Source: Alphaproteobacteria bacterium (GTDB lineage: Bacteria; Pseudomonadota; Alphaproteobacteria; JAEULC01). From it: a stretch of 38,314 nt of DNA. The notes beneath the pieces were generated by a model, which had not been told where the DNA came from, ran no database searches, and saw nothing but the letters and a program-made list of their open reading frames with translations. The translations under genes were made by a program, and so were the position numbers. The stretch covers positions 1-38,314 of the forward strand of contig JAKLKW010000077.1 in the NCBI GenBank assembly GCA_023150455.1, given 5' to 3'. Positions 1 through 9,497 of this stretch are shown piece after piece; position 1 is the first letter of the stretch, and every line of letters starts with the position of its first letter.

Positions 1-387
<387 letters not shown>

Positions 388-563
388 CAGCACGAACAAC
401 TCCTGCCCCGCGCCGAGCGATCCTCGGGCGCCATGGCTCCTCGCCTTTCGGGTAGCCGGCGCCGCATCGACAAGGCGACGGGCCTCACGCCGGCGGCCGG
501 GAACATAGCGGGTCCGCCACCGTTTGGGTAGCGGTTCCTGAAAGCCCTATGTGGTGAGGACGG

Positions 564-1340
564 CTAGGACTTCAACCGGTATCCCGTCTTGAAGATCCAG
601 GCGACGACGGCGAGGCAGATCGCGAGGAACGCCAGGGTCATGGCGAGGCTGACGCCCACGCCGACGTCGGCGATGCCGAAGAAGCTCCAGCGGAAGCCGC
701 TGACCAGGTAGACCACGGGGTTGAACAGGGTCACCGTGCGCCAGAACGGCGGCAGCATGTCGATCGAGTAGAAGCTGCCGCCAAGGAAGGTCAGCGGCGT
801 GATGATCAGCATCGGCACGAGCTGCAGCCGCTCGAACCCGTCCGCCCAGATGCCGACGATGAAGCCGAACAGGCTGAACGTCACCGCGGTGAGGACGAGG
901 AACAGCAGCATCCAGGCCGGATGTTCAACGCGCAGCGGCACGAACAGCGCGGCGGTCGCCAGGATCACCAGGCCGAGGATGATCGACTTGGTCGCCGCCG
1001 CCCCGACGTAGCTGAGCACGATCTCGCCGTAGGAGACCGGGGCGGACAGCAGCTCGTAGATCGTGCCGGTGAAGCGCGGGAAATAGATGCCGAACGAGGC
1101 GTTCGAGATGCTGTGCGTCAGCAGCGACAGCATGATCAGCCCCGGCACGATGAAGCTGCCGTAGCCGATGCCCTCGACCTCGGTGATACGCGAGCCGATC
1201 GCCGCGCCGAACACGACGAAGTAGAGCGACGTGGAGATGACGGGCGAGACGATGCTCTGCAGCAGCGTGCGCCAGGTCCGCGCCATCTCGAACCGGTAGA
1301 TCGCGCGGACCGCCCAGATATTGACCGTCGGGAGCTTCAT
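564..1340 (-). CDS. ABC-2 type transporter permease
   Basis: Inner-membrane permease of 258 residues, the usual length for the ABC-2 family (drug, polysaccharide or Nod-factor type exporters). It has about six hydrophobic segments. The ABC-2 signature lies near residues 85-110 ([18 protein letters not shown]), and residues 180-215 ([18 protein letters not shown], then [12 protein letters not shown]) are typical of the YadH/NodJ subgroup. Its ATG overlaps the stop of the upstream ATPase gene by 4 nt (ATGA), so the two form a translationally coupled pair. The permease itself looks intact, but its ATPase partner is broken, so the transporter is probably non-functional unless another ATPase substitutes. 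The substrate cannot be told from sequence. Confidence 0.93.
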   Translation of the reverse strand: MKLPTVNIWAVRAIYRFEMARTWRTLLQSIVSPVISTSLYFVVFGAAIGSRITEVEGIGYGSFIVPGLIMLSLLTHSISNASFGIYFPRFTGTIYELLSAPVSYGEIVLSYVGAAATKSIILGLVILATAALFVPLRVEHPAWMLLFLVLTAVTFSLFGFIVGIWADGFERLQLVPMLIITPLTFLGGSFYSIDMLPPFWRTVTLFNPVVYLVSGFRWSFFGIADVGVGVSLAMTLAFLAICLAVVAWIFKTGYRLKS

Positions 1341-2201
1341 GCCCGCTCGCTCACCAGGCTGACGAAGATCTCCTCGAGCGAGCTCTGCTCGGTGTGCAGG
1401 TCCCTGAACCGGATGCCCGCGGCGCCGAGGGCGCCGAGCAGCGCGGTAATGCCCGTGCGTTCGCCCTGGGTATCGTAGGTGTAGACCAGCTCGTGGCCAT
1501 CCGCCGCCAGCGCCAGGTTGTAGGCGGAGAGTGCGTCCGGCACGCGCCCGAGCCTGGCTTGCAGGTGCAGTGTCAGCCGCTTGCGGCCGAGCTTGCGCAT
1601 GAGCTCGGCCTTCTCCTCGACCAGGATCAGCTCGCCCTTGTCGATCACGCCGATCCGATCGGCCATCTCCTCGGCCTCGTCAATGTAGTGCGTGGTCAGG
1701 ATGATGGTGACGCCGGAGTCGCGCAGCGACCGCACCACGTTCCAGGGCCTTGGCGATGAGCACGCGGCGCTTCATCCCGCCGCTCAACGTCATGATCTTG
1801 TTGTCCTTCTTCTCCCACAGGGAGAGGTCCCTCAGCACCTTCTCGATATGGGCGGGGTTCGGCGGCTTGCCGAACAGCCCGCGGCTGAAGCTGACCGTGG
1901 CCCAGACCGATTCGAACGCGTCGGTGGTCAGCTCCTGCGGCACCAGGCCGATCTTGGACCGCGCCGCGCGGTACTCGCGCCTGATGTCGTGACCGTCCGC
2001 CAGCACCGTGCCCGCGCTCGGGTTGACGATGCCGCAGATGATGCTGATCAGCGTCGTCTTGCCCGCCCCGTTCGGCCCCAGCAGGGCGAAGATCTCGCCG
2101 CGCCGGATTTCGAGGTTGACGGACTTGAGCGCCTGGAAGCCCGAGGCATAGGTCTTCGACAGGTTGGAGACGGAGATGACCGGCTGCATGGGCGCGACCA
2201 T
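1337..2201 (-). pseudogene. ABC transporter ATPase, Walker B segment deleted and frameshifted
   Basis: Two adjacent reading frames together give one ABC ATPase of the ABC-2 exporter class. The upstream frame (2201 to about 1744) has Walker [10 protein letters not shown], a Q-loop ([15 protein letters not shown]) and the signature LSGGMKRR followed by VLIAKAL. The downstream frame (about 1745 to 1337) resumes with [33 protein letters not shown], containing the switch histidine, and a C-terminal domain. The expected piece between AKAL and WNVVRSL, about 25 residues with Walker B (LDEP) and the D-loop, is absent, and the frame changes by one. The join reads GCCCTGGAAC: CTGG fits both the AKAL codons and the W-N codons, so a short shared TGG marks a microhomology-type deletion. 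Without Walker B the product could not hydrolyse ATP. A sequencing or assembly error is the alternative. The start may also be the ATG at 2189. Confidence 0.85.
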
Positions 2202-2320
2202 AGCCGATGCGGAATCGATTCGTCAGGTGCCCGGACCTCGTAGGCAATGCCGCCCGCTCGGTAGGAGCGGCGTTGGACAGCGGCCCATGAAGGCCTGACC
2301 CAGAGTTCGGTCGGGCGGCA

Positions 2321-2933
2321 CGGTACGTCCGGTTGGAGCCGCTTCTCTGGCGCCCCCGCCCGGCCGTCTGGCGGCGCATGCTGGACCTCGGCCTCCCCGC
2401 CGGCGGCGAGTCCGCGCTCATCTTCATGGTCCTTGGCGCCACATATTGGTGCATCCAGGACTTCGGCCCCGCGGCACAGGCGCCACCTTCCGCCTCGCCG
2501 CCCTGTCGGGCGCCGCGGTGATGGCGGCACTGACGCTCGTCTGCCAATGGCGACCCGACCTGCTGGCGCGCGGCTTCGCCAGCGATGCCGACGTCGTGCG
2601 GGTCGGCGCGGACGACCTGCGCATCATGTCCTGGAACTTCGTTGCCATCGGCCTGATCTTCACCTGCTCCGGCCTGTTCCAGGCCATGGGCAACACCTGG
2701 CCCGCGCTCGCCGGCGGCATCGCCCGCGTGCTGGTCCTGTGCTGCCGATGGCATGGCTCGCCACCCGCGATGGCGTGCGGCTCGAGCAGTTCTGGTACCT
2801 CTGCGTCGCCACCGTGACGCTGCCGGCCGTGATCAGCCTGTGGCTGCCGCGGCGGGAATTCGGGCGGCGATTGCTCCACGCCTGGCCCGAGAGCGCCGAT
2901 TCGCTGGGACCGTCCTTGCCCGCCTCGCCATAA
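2321..2933 (+). pseudogene. MATE family efflux pump, C-terminal half, multiply disrupted
   Basis: Three consecutive frames give pieces of one MATE (NorM-like) multidrug exporter. About 2321-2484 encodes RYVRLEPLLWRPRPAVWRRM then LDLGLPAGGESALIFMVLGA. About 2470-2740 encodes FRLAALSGAAVMAALTLVCQ through SWNFVAIGLIFTCSGLFQAMGNT. About 2743-2933 encodes LPMAWLATRDGVRLEQFWYL and VISLWLPRREFGRRL. Between pieces one and two the usual loop of roughly 40 residues is missing, and between two and three there is a small frameshift. The whole N-terminal half of the protein is absent. MATE proteins are about 450 residues with 12 membrane segments, so this is a relic with no plausible product. Confidence 0.8.
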
Positions 2934-3105
2934 TTGCCCAGGCGTCGCCTTGATCGATCGGGGTTCGGCAAACCGCGTGCCGAAATGTACCCCGAACTCG
3001 ATGGAAACCCTGCAACTCGGACATGGAGCCGGCGTTCCTACCCAGCCACGAACACCGGGTGGCCGGTGCGTCGGCGGGCGAGGCCTCGGGGCATGGACGG
3101 CGGCC

Positions 3106-4572
3106 ATGGTGTTCACCTCGCGGGAGTTCCTGCTCTTCTTCGTCCTGGTGGCGGCGCTGTGCTTTCTGCTGCCGGGGCGACAGCGCTGGCACGTCCTGCT
3201 CATTGCCAGTCTCTGGTTCTACGCCGCCAGCGGCCCCGTCTATCTGCTGCTGCTCCTGGCCGTCGCGCTGACCGCCTATGGCGCGGCGCTCCTGATCGAG
3301 GCCACGGCGCGACCCGATCGGCGGCGGCTGCTTCTGGCGCTGGCCATCCCGCTGCTGATCGCGCCCCTGGTCGGCTTCAAGTATCTCGACTTCCTGCTGC
3401 AGTCCGGCGCAGCGCTGAGCGCCTGGTCGGGCGCCGCCTGGGACGCGCCCTATTTCGGCCTGCTCCTGCCGCTCGGCATCTCTTTCTTCACCTTCCAGGC
3501 GATCGCCTATGTCGTGGACGTCCATGAGGGCCGGTTTCCCGCCGAGCGACACCCCGGCCTCTTCATGCTCTACAAGTCGTTCTTTCCACAGTTGATCGCC
3601 GGCCCGATCGAACGACCGCAGAATCTCCTGCCCCAGCTGCGCCGGAGCCCGGGCTTCGACGCCGAGCGCGTCATCGACGGCGGCCGTCTGATGCTCTGGG
3701 GCGCCTTCAAGAAGGTGGTGATCGGCGACAACCTCGCCCCCTTCGTCGACGCCGTCTACGCGCAGCCGACCGCCTATGCCGGCCTGCCCTTGCTCGTCGC
3801 CACCTTCTTCTTCGCGATCCAGATCTATTGCGACTTCTCCGGCTATGTCGACATGGCGCGTGGTGCCGCGCGCGTGCTGGGCATCGATCTCTCGCACAAC
3901 TTCCGCGCCCCCTATGGCGCGCAATCGGTCGCCGAGTTCTGGCGGCGCTGGCACATCACGCTCTCGACCTGGTTCCGCGACTATGTCTATGTCCGGCTCG
4001 GCGGCAATCGGCGCGGCCCCTTCCGCTACGCCCGCAACATCGCGATCGTTTTCCTTTTGAGCGGCCTGTGGCATGGGGCCAATTGGACCTTCGTCATCTG
4101 GGGCGCGCTGCACGGCTCGTACCTGCTGGCGTCGTGGTCGACCGCTTCGCTGCGCGCCGAGCTCGTCGCGTTGACCGGCCTTGCGCGCTACCCGGCGCTG
4201 CATCGGGCCATACGCGTGGCGGCGACCTTCACCCTTGTCTGCTTCGCCTGGATCTTCTTCCGCGCCGCCTCGATACCCGATGCGCTCTACATCGTCGCCA
4301 ACCTGTTCGTCGGCATCGGCGACCAGATCGTCGCCCCCGGCGCCCTCGACCCGATGATTGCCGCGGCGGGTGCGACGGCCGCCGGGTTCTGGACGCTCCT
4401 GGCGATGGCCGCGGCGCTGGTGGCCGCGCACCAGATCCCGCCCGAGCGCGTGGTCGCCTGGATCGAGCCAAGCCGGCGCTGGCAGCGCTGGGCCGCCTAC
4501 TACGTCGCGACGGGCGCCCTCCTGTTCTTCGCCCCGGTCGACCTCACCCCGTTCATCTATTTCCGGTTCTAG
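3106..4572 (+). CDS. MBOAT family membrane O-acyltransferase (AlgI-like)
   Basis: Polytopic inner-membrane protein of 488 residues in the MBOAT superfamily, close in style to AlgI/DltB-type proteins that pass acetyl groups across the membrane to surface polysaccharides. It begins with the family's usual hydrophobic opening (MVFTSREFLLFF), carries the arginine-rich loop FWRRWHITLSTWFRDYVYV, and has the catalytic-site segment LWHGANWTFVIWGALHG with the invariant His at residue 323. I chose the ATG at 3106 because homologous proteins start at this motif; the open frame extends upstream without support. No strong ribosome binding site is visible. The gene lies 20 nt before an SGNH-type gene, the standard partner for this acetylation machinery. 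The polysaccharide acceptor is unknown. Confidence 0.92.
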   Translation: MVFTSREFLLFFVLVAALCFLLPGRQRWHVLLIASLWFYAASGPVYLLLLLAVALTAYGAALLIEATARPDRRRLLLALAIPLLIAPLVGFKYLDFLLQSGAALSAWSGAAWDAPYFGLLLPLGISFFTFQAIAYVVDVHEGRFPAERHPGLFMLYKSFFPQLIAGPIERPQNLLPQLRRSPGFDAERVIDGGRLMLWGAFKKVVIGDNLAPFVDAVYAQPTAYAGLPLLVATFFFAIQIYCDFSGYVDMARGAARVLGIDLSHNFRAPYGAQSVAEFWRRWHITLSTWFRDYVYVRLGGNRRGPFRYARNIAIVFLLSGLWHGANWTFVIWGALHGSYLLASWSTASLRAELVALTGLARYPALHRAIRVAATFTLVCFAWIFFRAASIPDALYIVANLFVGIGDQIVAPGALDPMIAAAGATAAGFWTLLAMAAALVAAHQIPPERVVAWIEPSRRWQRWAAYYVATGALLFFAPVDLTPFIYFRF

Positions 4573-4592
4573 CCAATGCCCGAGCACGCACG

Positions 4593-6299
4593 ATGACTGG
4601 ACCCGTCCGACGCGCCGCCCTGTTCCTCGCCGGCCTAGCGGCCCTGCTCGCCGCCGCCAGTGTCTACTACGAGGTTCGCGTCCGTCGAGGCGACTTCTTC
4701 CGGCAGGTGCAGTGGTTCATGGACCCGGGCGTACAGCCCTCCGTGCTGTTCGTCGGCGATTCACGCCTCGCCGCCAATGTGCTCGGCAGCCACCTGCCGG
4801 CCGGGTTCTACAACTGGAGCTATCCGGGCGAGACGCTGCGCCAGAGCTACCTGCGCGTGAGGTACGCACTCGAGACCAAGCCGCGGCTGCGCTACCTGGT
4901 GCTCGGGCTCGACGACCTTACCTTGTCCGAACCCCGCGCGCGTCAACGCGAGGTCGCCGACCACCTGTTGTTCGCCGACCTTGCCGACGTGCTCGAGGTC
5001 TACCCTGGATCGGTCCGCTTCCTGTTGCGCGCCGCGGGCCTGTTCCATTTCCCGCTGGTCAATGCGGCCAACCGCCGGCGGCTGGGCCAGGCGCTTGTCG
5101 AGGACGCCACGCGGCTCCTGACGGGCGAAGCGGCGCCGCAACCGACGCAGTTCGTCGACGGCGACATTCGCTTCGGCTGGCGCAGCGACTGGCCGTATTG
5201 GCCACGGGAGGTGCGCAGCGCGCGGACGGCCCGGCACGTCCGCGACCTCTTGGGCGGTCGCAACGATACATCCGAGCTGCGCGCCGTCCTCGACAAGATC
5301 GTCGTCCTGGCGGAGCGCCACGGTGTCAAGGTGATCGGCCTGCGCAGCCCGCTGTCGGCCGAGTACCGCCGCCACGCGCAGTCGTACGACATCGGGTCGG
5401 TTCTCGCCGCCTACGATCATGCGCCGCTGCATGCGATGCTCGACTATGCCCGCTACCTGAGCGACCGGACCGATTACTTCCAGGATGGCGACCACCTCAA
5501 CGATCTGGGTGCGGCCGTGTTCACCCGGCGTGTGGCACGGGACCTGCGCGGGATCGCACCCGACGCGGCGGTTGCCGCCAGCATCGGCCGCACGGCGCCC
5601 GCGCCGCGGCCGCCCGCCCTGTTCTGGCCGTACAACGATGTGATTTCACCCTGGCTGAGGGAGCTGGCCTGCACGCGCCGGGAACTCGGCTGCGAACCTG
5701 CGCCGTCGGTGCCGACGCAAGTGGCGGCCGCGCAGCCCGGCGCCTTCGACGGACCCGGCAACGGAGGACAAAGCGTCATGCAGCAAGCTGACACCTACTT
5801 CTGGGCGGGCGTGCTCCTGCTCGGGCTGCTGCTTGCCTGGTGGACGATCGCCCAGGCACCGCGACAGCCCGGCAGCTTCGCGGCAAGGCCGCGGCGAATG
5901 GCGGAGCTGAACCTGGCCATATCGGCGAACAGGATCGAGGCCGCCCGCGGAATCATCGCCGCCCAGCTCGCGCTGTTGCGGCGGCAGCGCCCGGAAGAGC
6001 CGCCGGAATTCGCCGTGCTGCGCTCGTGCCCCGCCTCGACGATCGAGCTGTTCCGGCGGCTGACCTCGCAGAGCCACATCATCTTCGACAGTCGGGACGC
6101 ACGGGCTGCCTCGGATGCCTGGACGCTGCACGACCTCGGTCTCGCCGTCGTAAAGCAGCGCCTGCCGACCGAGATCGAGATCGGCCTGTCGTCGACGGCG
6201 ATGGAACTCTTGGATCGTCAGCGCGAGCGGGCGCTGAAGGAATGGTCGGCTCGCAATGCGCAGGAGCGGGTCGCCGCGATGGAGCATCCGGCGGGGTAG
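4593..6299 (+). CDS. SGNH hydrolase-like protein, apparently fused to a C-terminal membrane protein
   Basis: 568-residue protein. An N-terminal membrane anchor (residues 7-24) is followed by an SGNH/GDSL-like domain: block I is FVGDSRLAANV with Ser57, and the C-terminal block is DGDHLNDLG with Asp298 and His301. Such proteins accept acetyl groups from MBOAT partners and acetylate exopolysaccharide in the periplasm; that role is inferred from the gene pair. After a Pro/Ala-rich linker (about 365-394) comes a second hydrophobic segment (YFWAGVLLLGLLLAWW, about 403-418) and a 150-residue charged tail I do not recognise. An in-frame ATG at 5778, preceded by GGAGG at a 10-nt distance, could start this tail as a separate 173-residue protein. 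The 3' end overlaps a convergent small gene. Confidence 0.8.
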   Translation: MTGPVRRAALFLAGLAALLAAASVYYEVRVRRGDFFRQVQWFMDPGVQPSVLFVGDSRLAANVLGSHLPAGFYNWSYPGETLRQSYLRVRYALETKPRLRYLVLGLDDLTLSEPRARQREVADHLLFADLADVLEVYPGSVRFLLRAAGLFHFPLVNAANRRRLGQALVEDATRLLTGEAAPQPTQFVDGDIRFGWRSDWPYWPREVRSARTARHVRDLLGGRNDTSELRAVLDKIVVLAERHGVKVIGLRSPLSAEYRRHAQSYDIGSVLAAYDHAPLHAMLDYARYLSDRTDYFQDGDHLNDLGAAVFTRRVARDLRGIAPDAAVAASIGRTAPAPRPPALFWPYNDVISPWLRELACTRRELGCEPAPSVPTQVAAAQPGAFDGPGNGGQSVMQQADTYFWAGVLLLGLLLAWWTIAQAPRQPGSFAARPRRMAELNLAISANRIEAARGIIAAQLALLRRQRPEEPPEFAVLRSCPASTIELFRRLTSQSHIIFDSRDARAASDAWTLHDLGLAVVKQRLPTEIEIGLSSTAMELLDRQRERALKEWSARNAQERVAAMEHPAG

Positions 6300-6649
6300 G
6301 GCCCGCCATGCCGGCGCGACGCCCGTTCCTCTCCCCTCCGCTCGCGGAAGGCGGAAACCGCGGACTGTTGCCGGTGCGGAAGTGTCCGGTCGCGCGGCGG
6401 CGCCGCCTCCATCAGGGAGGACGGCCGCCGGGCAAGCGGATTGTAGACGCCTTCCTGGCGCATGCGCTTGTTCAGACCTTGGGCCAGCACCTTGGCCGGG
6501 CGGCCCTGCTCGCTTGCCGCCTTCGCAAGACGCCGCGCCACGCACAGCGCCACGCCCTGGGTCGGATACTCGCCGAGATAGCGGCCTTCGAGGTTGATCT
6601 TCCATCCGTCGCCGCGCTTCACGACGAAATACCGGTCCATCTCAGACAT
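6218..6649 (-). CDS. Small hypothetical protein, DUF2188-like N-terminus
   Basis: 143 codons. The first 75 residues look like a real folded small protein: RYFVVKRGDGWKINLEGRYL, then a helix-rich segment (QGVALCVARRLAKAASEQGR). This is the pattern of DUF2188-type proteins, which pair a short two-strand 'GDGW' hairpin with a helix. The start ATG at 6649 is supported by GGAGG 9 nt upstream. The last 70 residues are Arg/Pro-rich, overlap the convergent SGNH gene and may be read-through after loss of the original stop. It lies downstream of the phage terminase gene on the same strand and may belong to the prophage. The function is unknown. Confidence 0.6.
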   Translation of the reverse strand: MSEMDRYFVVKRGDGWKINLEGRYLGEYPTQGVALCVARRLAKAASEQGRPAKVLAQGLNKRMRQEGVYNPLARRPSSLMEAAPPRDRTLPHRQQSAVSAFRERRGEERASRRHGGPYPAGCSIAATRSCALRADHSFSARSR

Positions 6650-6816
6650 CGCCAAGCACCTCCAGCCTTCCTTTCCGACGTTGCGTAATTCGACGGAGCG
6701 CCTAACCCCGGTCGGCGGCCGGTGGTTCCGCAGCGCAATGTGGAAAACCCGCCTGCCCAGACAATTCCTTGCCTGCCACGGGTTCGCCATCTTCCGCGAT
6801 GCGGCGGCGCGCACCG

Positions 6817-8244
6817 TCACAGGCGCGTCGACAGTATCGGCCCGCGTGCCCGCCCCGGCGCCGGCGCCGTCGGCTTGGTCGTGGCGTGGCGCGCCATCGC
6901 CATCAGCGCGTAGCGGCTGGCGGAGATGGCGTCGTCGCGGTGCTTGACGATGCGACCGTCCTTGCGGTGATAGGCGCGGAACTCCTCGAGCCAGGCGGCA
7001 CAGGTGCGGAACACCTTCCAGCGCCCGGTCCTCATGCGCTCGAGCATCTCGAGCACGCCCGGCTCGACGGCACGGCCGCGCGCATCGCCATAGGAAGCCG
7101 GCTTCGGCAGCATGCTGAGGCCGTGCTCGAAGTAGAGATCGCGCAGCGCCTGGCCCGAACCCTTGTCGCGCTGAAGCCCGTCCCCGGGCCAGGAGACCGG
7201 GATCCACGCGCCGCGCCGCTTGATCGCCTCGGCGTGCACGGCCGGCACCTCGTTCGCCCGGCGGAACTCGTCGTATAGAAAGACGCAGTCGGCGTCGCGG
7301 TCCCAGGCCAGCCAGACCGCGGCGAAGGGATGATCGATGCCGAAATCGACGCCGCAGATACGCGGGAAATGCCCCGGCAGTTCGATCGGATCGATCACGA
7401 TCTCGCCCTCGGCGATCGCGAAGACGCGCCCCGATCCCAGCATCGGTGCCCCCGTGATGCGCGCCTGACGCTCGTGCTCCGGCATCGCCGCCTCGAGCTG
7501 GGCGCGCGCCGCCCGGTCCAGATGCGGCGCGTCGTCCCAGCTCGCGCCCGTGAGATGGATGCCGCCGGCGGCAGGATTGAGGAAATAGCGCACGAGGTCG
7601 GTCTCACCCAAAAGCGGCGTGAAGGTCACCATCAGGGTGCCGCGCGACGTCAGAAGGCGCGTGATGCACTCGGTGAAGACGCGGAAATCGTCCGGCTCCT
7701 CGTCGAGCCAGATCCAGTCCGGCGCCGCGCCCTGGTACTTGCGCCAGCCCTGGTCGTAGGACTTGAGCACGATCAGCGACAGCCCGCCCGCCGTGTGTCG
7801 CACGCGGATCACGTCGACCACGTCGGACACGCCGGCTCTGCGGTAGGTCACCTTTTCCAGCGCGTCGCCCGGCAGCGTGCCGCTGCCGTGCTCATCCTCG
7901 GGCCCCAGCAACTCCTTCTGCACGATGTCGCGCACCGACTCGCTGGTGATGCCGCAGGCCCAACCCAGGTTTGCCTGCGGAAAGCGCCGGCCGCGCCACC
8001 ACGTCGGATAGCGGCCGGCCGCGTGCATCGCCGCCTCCATTGCCGCGCACAGGGTCTTGCCCACCCGGTTCGCCGCCATGACGATACGATGCGCATTCGC
8101 GGCCCCGGCCTCGTGGAATGCCGCTTGCCAGGGATAGGGGCGGTAGTGCTCGAGCCGGCGCGAGCCGCAGCGGTCTCGAAACTCCGCCAGCAGGACATCG
8201 TCCGCCAGTGTGCACAGCCCGAAGATGGTCTCGTCGCGCTTCAT
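6817..8244 (-). CDS. Phage terminase large subunit
   Basis: DNA-packaging motor of a tailed phage: an N-terminal ATPase that drives translocation and a C-terminal RNase H-like nuclease that cuts concatemers. Visible motifs, numbered from the ATG at 8244: Walker A MAANRVGKT (about 56-64), Walker B DWIWLDEEP (about 176-184), coupling motif MVTFTPLLG (about 205-213), nuclease start GVDFGIDHP with the first catalytic Asp near 300, and a late acidic motif KHRDDAISASRYALM. Length (475) is normal. A TTG five codons upstream (8259) is an alternative start; neither has a clear Shine-Dalgarno sequence. No small terminase, portal or capsid genes lie nearby, so the prophage is incomplete. Confidence 0.93.
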   Translation of the reverse strand: MKRDETIFGLCTLADDVLLAEFRDRCGSRRLEHYRPYPWQAAFHEAGAANAHRIVMAANRVGKTLCAAMEAAMHAAGRYPTWWRGRRFPQANLGWACGITSESVRDIVQKELLGPEDEHGSGTLPGDALEKVTYRRAGVSDVVDVIRVRHTAGGLSLIVLKSYDQGWRKYQGAAPDWIWLDEEPDDFRVFTECITRLLTSRGTLMVTFTPLLGETDLVRYFLNPAAGGIHLTGASWDDAPHLDRAARAQLEAAMPEHERQARITGAPMLGSGRVFAIAEGEIVIDPIELPGHFPRICGVDFGIDHPFAAVWLAWDRDADCVFLYDEFRRANEVPAVHAEAIKRRGAWIPVSWPGDGLQRDKGSGQALRDLYFEHGLSMLPKPASYGDARGRAVEPGVLEMLERMRTGRWKVFRTCAAWLEEFRAYHRKDGRIVKHRDDAISASRYALMAMARHATTKPTAPAPGRARGPILSTRL

Positions 8245-8344
8245 GCGGGCACTTCGCAAGGGTCAACCACGCAACCGCGAAGACGCGAGGGCTTCGCACG
8301 GCTGTCCCTTGGTCCCTCGCTCCGTGCCTCTGCGTATCCGTGGA

Positions 8345-8536
8345 TCAGCTTCTCGTGTTCCGCCGCAGCAGCGCTTGCAGCAGCGAGCGCTCGCGTGCGT
8401 TGAGCCCACCACCGAGGTATTGGAAGTCGACGGGCGCAGGAATCTGCGCGGTCGACGTAATGACCGCGCCCTGCAACGGCTGGGAGAGCGCGCCGAGCTC
8501 GACCAAGGCGCCGATCTGGGCGCCGGCGTAGTCCAT
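8345..8536 (-). CDS. Small prophage protein, unknown
   Basis: 63-residue protein (MDYAGAQIGALVELGALSQP..., ending LNARERSLLQALLRRNTRS). I chose the ATG at 8536 because GGAGG sits 5 nt before it; an in-frame ATG at 8548 has no such signal. It lies between the glycine-rich adhesin gene and the terminase gene on the same strand, so it is likely part of the late transcript. The C-terminal third is a basic helix. I do not recognise the family. Confidence 0.6.
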   Translation of the reverse strand: MDYAGAQIGALVELGALSQPLQGAVITSTAQIPAPVDFQYLGGGLNARERSLLQALLRRNTRS

Positions 8537-8566
8537 CCTTGCCTCCATCGGCTGCCGGAAACGCGA

Positions 8567-8596
8567 AGGGCCCTGCCCGTCCCCGGGCAAGGCCCT
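8567..8596 (-). promoter_or_regulatory. Stem-loop in the late prophage transcript
   Basis: Inverted repeat with 13-bp arms and a 4-nt loop (8567-8579 and 8584-8596). The arms pair with one mismatch and are almost pure G/C. It lies between the adhesin gene and the small gene starting at 8536. No T-run follows on the minus strand, so it is not a classic intrinsic terminator. It could be an RNA-processing or attenuation structure. Confidence 0.4.
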
Positions 8597-8674
8597 GCGC
8601 CTGATGAATGGAGCCGTCTTGGGCGACGATCACTTCGTCGGCGTCACTTGGTCCGTGCCGCCGCCGCCGTCATG

Positions 8675-9490
8675 TCACCACGCATTCACCGTGAAGGTGC
8701 CGCTGCTGTTGAACGTGTGAATGTAGTAGCCGCCCGATTGCGTGACCGTGCCGCCCGCAGCCTGCCGATACGTGTCGGGGTAGCGGATGATCACTACGCC
8801 GGACCCGCCGGCGGCAGCGGCGCCGTCGCCGGAACCGCCGCCGCCGCCGCCGGTGTTGGCGGTGCCGGCCGTGCCGCCGCCGCCAACGCCGCCCACACCG
8901 CCGCCGCCTGCGCCGCCGGAACCTCCGCTGCCCCCGCGCGAACCGCCACCGCCGCCGCCCGCGCGCGTGACCGCGGTGCCCGTGATGCCGCTCGTGATGC
9001 CGGCGCCACCACTGCCGCCTGTAGCGCCCGACGCGTTGCCTCCGGTCGCGGTGGCGCCGCCGCCCCCGCCGCCCGCGAACGCCGTCGTCGGCGCGTGCAC
9101 GCTGCCGCTGCCGCCCGCATTGCCCTGGCCCGATGGCGATGCGGCGCCGCCCAAGCCGGCTGTCGCGGAGCCGCCACCACCACCGCCGCCGGAGCCGCCC
9201 GGGCTGCCGTTCGTGCCGTTGAAGCCTCTACCCGCGCCGCCGCCGGCGGCCTCGATCCCGTTGAAGCTCGAGGGCGAGCCGTCGTTGCCCGCGGTTCCGC
9301 CGTTGCCGACCGTGACCGGGTACGAAGCGCCGGTCGTCACGGCGAGCCCGGTACCGCTGCGATAGCCGCCGGCGCCGCCGCCGCCGCCGATCGACCCCGA
9401 CCCGCCGCCACCGCCGCCGATGATCAGGTACTCGACATCGGGCGGCGGCGGCAGCTGGATTCGCTGCGACCTCGGAAAGGGGAACGTCAT
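8675..9490 (-). CDS. Glycine-rich phage tail adhesin-like protein
   Basis: 271 residues, more than a third glycine. The N-terminal cap (PPPPDVEYLIIGGGGGG) leads into long polyglycine runs broken by short S/T/A stretches. The C-terminal cap reads GGSGVVIIRYPDTYRQ, then GGYYIHTFNSSGTFTVN. This cap/polyglycine/cap plan is that of the glycine-rich tail-tip proteins of phages and tailocins, in which polyglycine helices pack into a sandwich and the loops bind the host surface. It starts 7 nt after the stop of the tail-fibre-like gene, so the two are co-transcribed. Host specificity and function are inferred. The gene is easily mistaken for a Pro-rich protein on the other strand. Confidence 0.82.
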   Translation of the reverse strand: MTFPFPRSQRIQLPPPPDVEYLIIGGGGGGSGSIGGGGGAGGYRSGTGLAVTTGASYPVTVGNGGTAGNDGSPSSFNGIEAAGGGAGRGFNGTNGSPGGSGGGGGGGSATAGLGGAASPSGQGNAGGSGSVHAPTTAFAGGGGGGATATGGNASGATGGSGGAGITSGITGTAVTRAGGGGGGSRGGSGGSGGAGGGGVGGVGGGGTAGTANTGGGGGGSGDGAAAAGGSGVVIIRYPDTYRQAAGGTVTQSGGYYIHTFNSSGTFTVNAW

Positions 9491-9497
9491 CTGAGGC

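Noticed and set aside
2833-4587. 584-residue minus-strand frame opposite the MBOAT gene
   Set aside because: Charged, repeat-like translation typical of antisense frames in GC-rich DNA; the plus strand has clear MBOAT motifs.
8787-9365. Pro-rich protein on the plus strand (PPPPAPPEPPLPP...)
   Set aside because: It is the antisense of the glycine-rich adhesin, whose end caps match known tail adhesins; the Pro-rich frame has no such features.
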